From assembly GCA_037951105.1 (NCBI GenBank), contig JBAMJV010012248.1, positions 1-64,000 on the forward strand: a DNA stretch of 64,000 nt, read 5' to 3'. The notes beneath the pieces were generated by a model, which made no database searches, was not told where the DNA came from, and saw nothing but the letters and a program-made list of their open reading frames with translations. Position numbers and translations under genes: made by a program. Positions 56,641 through 64,000 of the stretch are shown piece after piece. Position 1 is the first letter of the stretch. Each line of letters begins with the position of its first letter. The stretch is from Echinarachnius parma. Lineage: Eukaryota > Echinodermata > Echinoidea > Clypeasteroida > Echinarachniidae.

Positions 56641-58422
56641 TCCAGCTAGTCATTATGCGATTACAGATTCCGGATGCATTAGCTTTTGAGCCTTTCTCTG
56701 GAGACATTTCATTTATTCTAATAGGAGGGATTAGTGTTAGCATAATGGCCCATATCTCACTTGGGTCATCATACACTTCCAAATATGTACTATGCTATCA
56801 TTTGTATGAATTGTTTCTTCTTCTCTCTCCTTCTCTTCTCTTCTCTCTCCTTCTCTTCTCTTCTCTCTCCTTCTCTTCTCTTCTCTCCTTGCATTATGTA
56901 TCCATGTGCAGGGATTATATTCTCTTTGCAGCGTCAGCATTGAAATCTTTTAAATATCATGATATGACATACTATACAGAAAAAAAATACATCTGTCAAC
57001 CTCTCTTTAAACACATCTGTATTAAAGTTCTTTACAATTTCCTGACAGTAAAGAATCCTAAAATGAAACATTTTTTCTTTTGTTATTATTAATAAAATGG
57101 GAATTTCTACACTGTTGAACTTTTAACTGCAACACTAGTGTCTAAAAACATTGATCACGATACAAATGATCAAATAAAAATGTGGTATTCTGTGTAGTAG
57201 CCCATTATGTTGACATACATTGCTTTGTACTACACATCGCATGTATGCAGTGCACTTAAAAATACTCCAAGTAGAAGTTCAAATAGAAAATCTAATGGTC
57301 CCTAGTGGATTATGAGAAGTAATGACATTCTTCAGCCAGCTCAAGTGACCCTTTTTGGGGGTGCTGTGCAAGTATTATAAGCTACTTTGCAAATCAGCAA
57401 TTCTAGATGGAAAAAAAAAAAAAAAAAAACATTCAAAAGTTGGTTTAACCCAATTCAGGACTGGTTCAAAACATTCCCTAGCTGGAGTCTTTGGAGAATG
57501 CATGTTTTACCATAATTAAATAGTCTTTAATAGGTTATATAAGGATCCCTGTCTTGTTTGTAATGATTAATTTCTGCAAAATATATGAACTTAATGACTA
57601 CCACCTTATTCAATTAACCAACCCTATAAATAAATAGTTCAGATATAATTAAGAAGGCAATTCAGAAAAAAATAAAATAATGATATGCTATAGCAAGAAC
57701 CTATAAGGTCAGATATAAATTGAACTGAAATATAAGGTAAAAAACACCATACAAGACATCCTCATCCAGACCAGTCAGTGGTTCAGAGCAGGATAAGATT
57801 TCAGAGGGCCTTATTAAACATCCTTGCTTATACTTGATGAATTTCTGCAAATGGTGCTGACGCACCAGGATTGAACCCCATTGTCACGAGTTAGAGAAGG
57901 ACAATTTTACTTCTGCTTGATCTGTTAGACTAATGACGGCAACCTTATTGAATTAAGCAACTGTTTAATAACCTCATTGGCTCCCCCTGTTGCATATATG
58001 CACCAAACTCACCAGTAGAGGGGGTAGGTAGTTTAAGGGAGGGGGGGGGGGGGGGAATGTTGTGAACTGTTACAATTATTATTCCTCTTTCACGTTTTTT
58101 CTAATCCTGCATCCTGTGGCATTATGATAAAAGACTTTTTTTGTTTTGGAGGCAGGGGAGGAGGGGGGGGGTAGCTAGGTTGCTCCTCTTATCAATCTCC
58201 CCCCCCCCCCCCCCCCACTGTGTCTGAACAGTTATTTGTGTGTGTGTATGTGTGGCGTCCTCTTTAAGAGCGTCTAGCTTCTGTTTCCTTGGATAATCAA
58301 TCTCAATCAAATTATTCATGAATTATTCAAAGCAAGTCAACTATATAGTGGAGTAAGAAATCTTGCCTGTAATTACATTATTATAGGGTTAGGTTCTAAG
58401 TGCAGTATGTCAAATGGTGATT
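56641..58422. other. Presumed intron with CT repeats and G/C runs
   Basis: TCTCCTTCTCTTCTC units are repeated about three to four times near 56818-56888. A poly(A) run lies near 57411-57429, 15 G at 58041-58055 and 18 C at 58199-58216. A B-box-like GGGTTCAATCC on the minus strand near 57875 hints at an old SINE. A 217-codon plus-strand frame (56439-57092) runs through the CT repeats and has no recognisable domain. Confidence 0.45.
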
Positions 58423-58591
58423 TAAAGGTAGTTCAGATTCGCCAAATCAGATGCGCGGCGCCATCTTGTGTACGCGTTGCGCACAGTGCGTAATGCATGT
58501 TAGCGCGGTGTTATACAGTGCGCACATACTAGCCTAGTTCAAAATAGCGACCCGCTGTGTAGCATCCCCACGCTTGATGGCCTTTAACAAG
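58423..58591. mobile_element. CpG-rich TTAA-flanked segment (tentative)
   Basis: TTAAAGGTAGTTC opens and ggccTTTAA closes about 168 bp with many CG and GCGC words (gatgcgcggcgccatc). Beyond TTAAAGG the ends do not pair, so an element is only suggested. Confidence 0.3.
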
Positions 58592-59152
58592 TTAGAGACA
58601 TTTTTGTTTGTATTATAACTTAGGATCCACTGGTACACTGGTTGGGGGCCACTAAACATGACCTTCACGGCACTAAAATGTAATTCATGCAAAATTGTAC
58701 TTAGCTGACTTGGTGACCAAATATTACATACATTATTATGTCTTTCTTTGTTCTGGTTTCTAGCTACACAAATTTGATTTATCTTTATGTTACTTTCCCG
58801 ATAGGGCTACCCTGGAGAGACAGGGGCAAATGGGAGGGGGGGGGGGGGGGGGGGGGGACGACACGGGAGAGATTTAAGAGGGGCAATCTAGCTGGCCCCA
58901 AAGTTTGTTTGTTTGTTGTTTTTTTGCTACCGCATGAACAAAATCTCAGAGAGTTAATATCTAGCATCGTTTAACACATATTTTGCATGGACTCAGATTG
59001 AGGGATTTGTAGGCTTAGTCGGTTAGTTCCCAGCAAGTTGATTAAAAAAGGCTAGAGCTTAGAATCTTTCTGATTAACATTACTTGATAAAATAACTAAG
59101 TCAGTTAAAAAGGATTAGGGGAAACTAAAGGTAATTTAATAGCCCTTGAGAT
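58592..59152. other. Spacer with a 22-G run
   Basis: A 22-G homopolymer lies at 58836-58857. No gene is recognised. Confidence 0.5.
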
Positions 59153-59638
59153 TAGAGCTGAGTCAAATCGAATGGCTATTCGATATCCGACCGTGAAGGT
59201 CGGATACCGAATACAAATTTTCGGATACGAATATCCGAAAAAAAACAAAAATAAAAAAATAAAAAAATAAATAAATAAATAAATTTAAAAAAAAAATAAT
59301 AAAAATCGTTTTTTTTTTTTTTTTTTTTTTTTCCCCCCCGTTTAATTTTGTAATCCCTATTCGATAGATTCGATCAAAAAATGGCACATTGAACCCTGCT
59401 TATCTATTGCTAAAGTTAAAAGTTAAGGTATTTTACATAAATTCACAAATAAACAAAACAAATAATAAACCAAAGGTAAGAGGATTAATATACAAGTGGT
59501 ATAGTGAGTGCCATATTTAAAAGAATCTATGAGATATCAAAGTATTTCATCTTGACAGCAGTTTGTACACTCACACTATACTGCCGATTCTAATTGAAAA
59601 AACGGAAAGAATATCTATTTTTAAAAATTATGAAAAAG

Positions 59639-59682
<44 letters not shown>

Positions 59683-59783
59683 ATCGATTTTTTTTTTTCT
59701 TTTTCCCCCCGAATATTCGATATCCGACCGTTTTTACACGACTCATATTCGAAATGCAAAATATCCGGTTTGACTCAGCTCTA
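59153..59783. mobile_element. hAT MITE with perfect 8-bp target duplication (631 bp)
   Basis: Ends TAGAGCTGAGTCAAA and TTTGACTCAGCTCTA (almost perfect), flanked on both sides by CTTGAGAT. Inner copies of ttcgatatccgaccgt occur near both ends and the centre is a mix of A, T and C runs, including a poly(A) run of over 40 near 59638-59680. No transposase. Confidence 0.92.
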
Positions 59784-60990
59784 CTTGAGATACTTTAAAT
59801 ATCATGCGCCATTCATTAAAAGAACCCTCATAATCTATCCAATGTAAAACAAATTTCATTATTTCTTTTATTTCATTGCAAGCAAACTTGAAGAGTAATC
59901 CCCCAACATGGGATGTTTATATCTTCCCCGTATTAGGTTATTCTTGGAGAAGTAGATTTTGTTTCTTAGTACTGCACCTGCACATTTACAAATCTTTGGG
60001 ATTCAAAATTGATAATTATATTAGAACATGGAAAAGCTATCGCATATTCTTATTTAAAACTTAGTTCTGAGAAACGAGGGAGGATGATTTTATCCCATGT
60101 ACAGTCTCCCGTACAGTCTCCCGTACAGTCTCCCAAAGGACTACAAATGTATGAACAGTTTAGCAAACTAATGCTACTAGTGAAGACACAAATGTTGCAC
60201 TGGGGATTATGAAATAGACAAAGAAACATCTGTCCTACTCTTAGATATATGTTCGGTATGAGATGATTATGACACCAACGTTGCACAATTGGTTATTATG
60301 AAGTACAAAAAGGTACATGTATCCTTATCCTAGATTTATGTTTTGCTGAAGATGTGATAAAAAATGGTCTTTGTTTTAAATAACATGTATGCATGTATGA
60401 ACACAGATGTTTACCTCATACTTTGATCTACAAACCAGTTCTGAGAAATGAAGGTAAGGACTCCAACTCCAACTCCAAGTAAGGACTTCAAGTATCTAGA
60501 TATTTTGTTACAAATTAAAATGACATTGTTGCATGTATGAATGTTGCATCTGGGATAATAAAGATTACACAGAAATAAGATTATAAAACATTTATGTGAA
60601 CATGAATGGCCTTTTCATGGGCTTAGAAGTGGGAGGTCACAAATAGGAGAAGAAAAAAAAGTTTATCTACATTAAATACCTGTTAGGGATTTTCATTCTA
60701 AAAAAAATGATTATACATTTATGAATAAATTATGTTGTGATTTCAATAAATGACAGTTGTTTATTTCCCTGTATTCCCAAAATATAACATCCATTACGGA
60801 TAAAATAACAGTAATGTTGGCATATCATTTTGAATTTACCCATATCCCACACAGCAGAGGCTCTGGCCCTCCAAAAATGGGGTTAATTTTCATTTTTCTT
60901 AAAGATTATTTTCTGGCCTTCATTTGGATCTGAAATTTTCTACAAATAATCTATTATCTAACCCAGCTATATTGAACATTTGAGATGATT
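59784..60990. repeat. Spacer with short tandem words and degenerate repeats
   Basis: TCCCGTACAG is repeated three times at about 60100-60130. Segments near 60190, 60280 and 60530 share gttgca-(ct)ggg-ttat and ttatgt-ca words at roughly 90-bp or larger spacing. No gene is recognised. Confidence 0.45.
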
Positions 60991-61070
60991 TTAACCTGTT
61001 CACTACGAGATTGTGAAATCCCCATAGACTTTGTACATAGCCCACCCGGTTCCCGTGAGCAATGGGTTAA
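60991..61070 (-). mobile_element. 80-bp mini TTAA element, copy 3 (intact)
   Basis: TTAACCTGTTCACTACGAG ... GAGCAATGGGTTAA, with TTAA at both ends and an imperfect inverted repeat of about 14 bp. The interior word tagactttgtacatagccca is shared with the other copies. Confidence 0.75.
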
Positions 61071-61959
61071 GATTCTTCAAAACCCTGACAGCCTTTTTAA
61101 TTTGAGCACCTGCTATCTTATCTATGGGTAGGTCATAGGAAACATTAATTAAGGTTGTCGGAATCAATTCATGTTATTTTCACATCATTTGTGCACAGGT
61201 TTAATAACATTTCATTATTTGCTTGATAATCAGTAAACTATAATGTTTATTTTGTTTATTTCAATAACGTAATATTCCAAAACTTTGAAGCATAAAATAT
61301 ATATGGTACAATTATTATTTGATATCTGTTTTGGTCCTGCTACCCATGTATTTCAGCGTTGTTCTTTGTTATTGCAGTTCTTGAACTGTGATATTATTAA
61401 TATAGATTTTTGATGACAAAAATGCTTCCACAGTAAAAAAACGAATTTCCCTGAGTTGTGATTTTAAATTGTTTTGGGGGTTCAGTTGCAAATTGGCAAG
61501 ATTAAATCACAACACGGACTCCTGAGGGCTTGCATATTCTTGTGAAAAAGAAATAAAATGCCTCGCATCAAATATATGACAGAAGCTGCTGACCTAGCTT
61601 GGCAATTGTAGTGTTTTCACTCTTGTAATGAAGCAATTATATATTGTTATTAAATTGTTCTGTCTTGAGTTCTCTATCTAAGATGCGTTACTAACATATT
61701 GTTGGTCGAAATAGAAGGGCGTTAAGTCATTTTTTATACTTCAGAGATAATCTTGTTTAGAGTTTGGGAGCTTTTTAGAAACTCAAATATATCTCTGATT
61801 TATCTGTGTTTCATTTTTGATAATTATTCCCCAAATGAGAAATGATTATTATCTGAAAAGTTGGCATCACATAGAGAAAGCTCGGACCTACAAGATGGTA
61901 TCTATGATTTCACTCAATTTAGCCCCAAATGGACTTAACTCCCTTCTCACGCTACAATA
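61071..61959. other. Spacer, nothing recognised
   Basis: AT-rich with no supportable feature. Confidence 0.5.
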
Positions 61960-62563
61960 TTAAAGGGTGACTAAATTAAAAACGCATGTTGACTTTGGTT
62001 GATCTATAATAATGAATACATCACATATCTGTTGACTATTTGATGTACATTTTTTTCATATTTTTTATATTATTTGTTATATTATTTTTATTCTACCTGC
62101 TAAGATCCACCCCTAAAAAAAACAGAAGCTATTGACTTCTGTGACATCACAATACCATTCAACCATCGATCAGCTAGATAAACATAAACAAAAGATATGT
62201 TCTCACCAACTAAGTACCTTATTGCATTAGCGTTGGATGTTTTCATTGAAACCCTTCTTTTCATGGTGAGTGGGCATTGTATAAAACATACAATGCTATT
62301 GTAAATAGGTGATCAGTGGACATACCAATATCTTTTGTTCATCTAGCTTACTGATGGTTGAATGGTATTATGATGTCCCAGAAGTCAATAGCTTCTGGCC
62401 AGTTTTTTTTCGGGGTGAAGCTGAGCAGGTAGAAAAAAGTAATAGAAAAAATAATATTAAAAATATGACAAAAATGTACATCAAATAGTCAACAGATATG
62501 TGATGTTTTCATTATTATAGATCAACCAAAGTCTTTAAATTTTGTTATTTAGTCACCATTTAA
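61960..62563. mobile_element. TTAA foldback MITE, family 9 (604 bp)
   Basis: Ends TTAAAGGGTGACTAAAT and ATTTAGTCACCATTTAA. The arms are complementary for about 240 bp each: gttgatctataataatga pairs with tcattattatagatcaac-type sequence, and agaagctattgacttctg pairs with cagaagtcaatagcttct. The centre is near 62260. Confidence 0.88.
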
Positions 62564-62574
62564 GTGTCTTTCTC

Positions 62575-63800
62575 CTTTGAAGTACAGATTTTCATCCCCA
62601 AAAGTTTCTCCAACTGACATTCTGATGAACATTGGATAGTAGGGTCCATAGATGAACCAAGATCAAGTTGAACATATCTCATTTAAATATTGCTTTGAAC
62701 GATTCATTTTCTCCGTTGAAGAAAAGAGAGAATGTTTGAATCCGCAACAATGACATGTCTCTGATCTGACATTTAATTGTAGCTCTATAAGCCATAGACA
62801 TGAGAATTTGAGTCAGAAACTTCAGACAAGATATAAACATTCCATTGTGCAGATCAAATTGATGATATCTCACTGCAATATTGCATTGTTATACCTTTGT
62901 TCTATGGAGAAGAAAAGAGATTGTTAACTGTCTGATTTCTGATATCCAGTGGCAGCATGATACAGCCAGAAAGGAAAGAAACCCCATATCACATACTCCA
63001 GACAAGAGAAGTATTCCATTTTGCAGATTATAATTAACATTTCAAGTTCCTATATTGTCTTATCTCATACTTCTCTTTTGTAGATCGAAGTGTTTACACA
63101 TCTTCCACATATATGAAGAGAATAGATTGTGATTTTTTTCCCCTTCTGAATCATATGCAACTGTCATTGATCTCAGATGACATGTAATTGCAGCCTGATA
63201 AATCCAGAAAGAAGTTTCCAGGTCAAATGCTCCAGGAAATAGAAGTGTTCAAGTTTGCCAATCAAGTCGGAGATATCTCATTTAATTTTGAATATCACTT
63301 GGTTTCATCTTTCCCATATATATATATATATGAAGAAAGTAGATTTGCCATCTTAGATTACGGCATCTGTGACGGTCGTAGATCTTTGACATTTAATTGT
63401 AGCCCAAAAAACTACTTGAGTCCACTAGTTTCGGAAGAAAATAAATTTCCATTATTTTTAGATCAAATTGGACAAGTTTAATTCAGATATTGTGTCATCT
63501 TTCTTTTTTGAAATTTGCCCTCTTTAAATAAGTGTTTGCATCTGACATCAGCACAGTTTATGACATTTTAATTGCAGCCTAATAAACCCAGATCGAAAGA
63601 CGACCCAGAGTCTGATACGCTAGACAAGATGCATATCCGTATCCCATCTTCAGATCAATTTCAATATGTCTCCTATGAGTATTTCTTTGCTCGACTTTAT
63701 TTCACATTTTCCTTTGAAGAAAAGAGATTGCCATCTTCAGTTCCCGCATCTTTGACATCTAATTGTAGCCTAATAAACCCAGCAAGAAGAGAGGAAAGTT
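62575..63800. repeat. Diverged tandem array, about 175-230 bp units
   Basis: Six to seven units share tgacat-taattg(c/t)agcct-ataa-ccag, agacaaga-at, cagatcaaatt, gatatctcattt and gaagaaaagagattg. Unit starts fall near 62768, 62950, 63178, 63388, 63564 and 63757. Divergence between units is high. Plus-strand open frames over two units (63188-63481 and 63572-63820) differ in sequence and are not supported as protein. Confidence 0.75.
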
Positions 63801-64000
63801 TTAGATATGGAATTGTCTGAAGATGTCTCCCTCATTAACCCCATTCCATCTTAGATTACACCATTCCTATTGAATTGATAAATATCGACCAGTCCCCCTG
63901 AAGGCTATGGATTAAACAGCCAGGACAAGAGGGAACACGAACCTGGCAGCAATGAGAGAATTCAATTGCTAATCAAACAAGAGATCCACGTTGCCATGAC
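63801..64000. other. No recognisable feature
   Basis: Short terminal stretch following the array. Nothing supportable. Confidence 0.5.

Noticed and set aside
56439-57092. 217-codon plus-strand open frame, and a minus-strand frame at 56597-56782
   Set aside because: The long frame runs through CT-rich repeats giving Ser/Leu/Phe low complexity, has no domain I recognise and no splice logic. A mitochondrial insertion was considered for the minus frame but no mitochondrial protein motif matched.
63188-63820. Two open frames of 97 and 82 codons
   Set aside because: They lie on successive units of a diverged tandem array and do not encode similar proteins, so the repeat rather than coding selection explains them.

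Overview
This is a gene-poor, AT-rich stretch of an animal nuclear genome. It has spliceosomal intron signals, tRNA-derived SINEs, many non-autonomous DNA transposons, long microsatellites and long G or C homopolymers. There are no bacterial-style gene arrays. The mix of repeats (TTAA-flanked MITEs, hAT MITEs, a pearl/Helentron-like element with tandem cores, foldback elements) suggests a marine invertebrate, perhaps an echinoderm or another non-vertebrate deuterostome. That assignment is an inference from repeat style and is not proven by any marker gene.

Only one protein-coding exon is convincing. It lies at 51245-51405 (+) and encodes part of the stem/catalytic-domain border of a polypeptide N-acetylgalactosaminyltransferase of the GALNT2/14/16 type. 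It has a good polypyrimidine tract and acceptor and ends at a GC (not GT) splice donor. A 98-bp tandem copy of the exon's 3' part plus donor lies 170 bp downstream. The other GALNT exons are not visible, so the flanking sequence is probably intron. All other long open frames look like chance or low-complexity products.

Layout. 0-7 kb: two TTAA MITE families (one nested in the other), SINEs and hAT remnants. 7-29.3 kb: a very large inverted-repeat structure, with a left arm at about 7.0-11.5 kb and right-arm pieces at 24.6-25.3 and 26.7-29.3 kb. The arms are AT-rich and hold subterminal tandem repeats. The space between them is packed with a 1.4-kb foldback, two inverted hAT copies with 8-bp target duplications, TA-flanked palindromic elements, a pearl/Helentron-like element and a 400-bp ATCC microsatellite. 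29-33 kb: hAT-like and TA-flanked elements, one carrying a 184-bp near-perfect palindrome. 33-51 kb: mostly featureless AT-rich DNA with scattered TTAA MITEs, including the reciprocal nesting of the same two families seen at 0.7-1.6 kb. 51-64 kb: the GALNT exon and presumed intron, with diverged local tandem repeats, a polypyrimidine zone, a hAT MITE and a 600-bp foldback.

The most informative observations are: (1) reciprocal nesting of two TTAA families, with a central palindrome in one family that keeps its pairing while its sequence changes; (2) the giant inverted repeat with internal tandem arrays; (3) a paralogous empty site proving TTAA insertion of an 80-bp mini-element; (4) the GC-donor GALNT exon with its partial duplicate; (5) recurrent local tandem arrays with roughly 155-200 bp periods; and (6) an excess of long G/C homopolymers.
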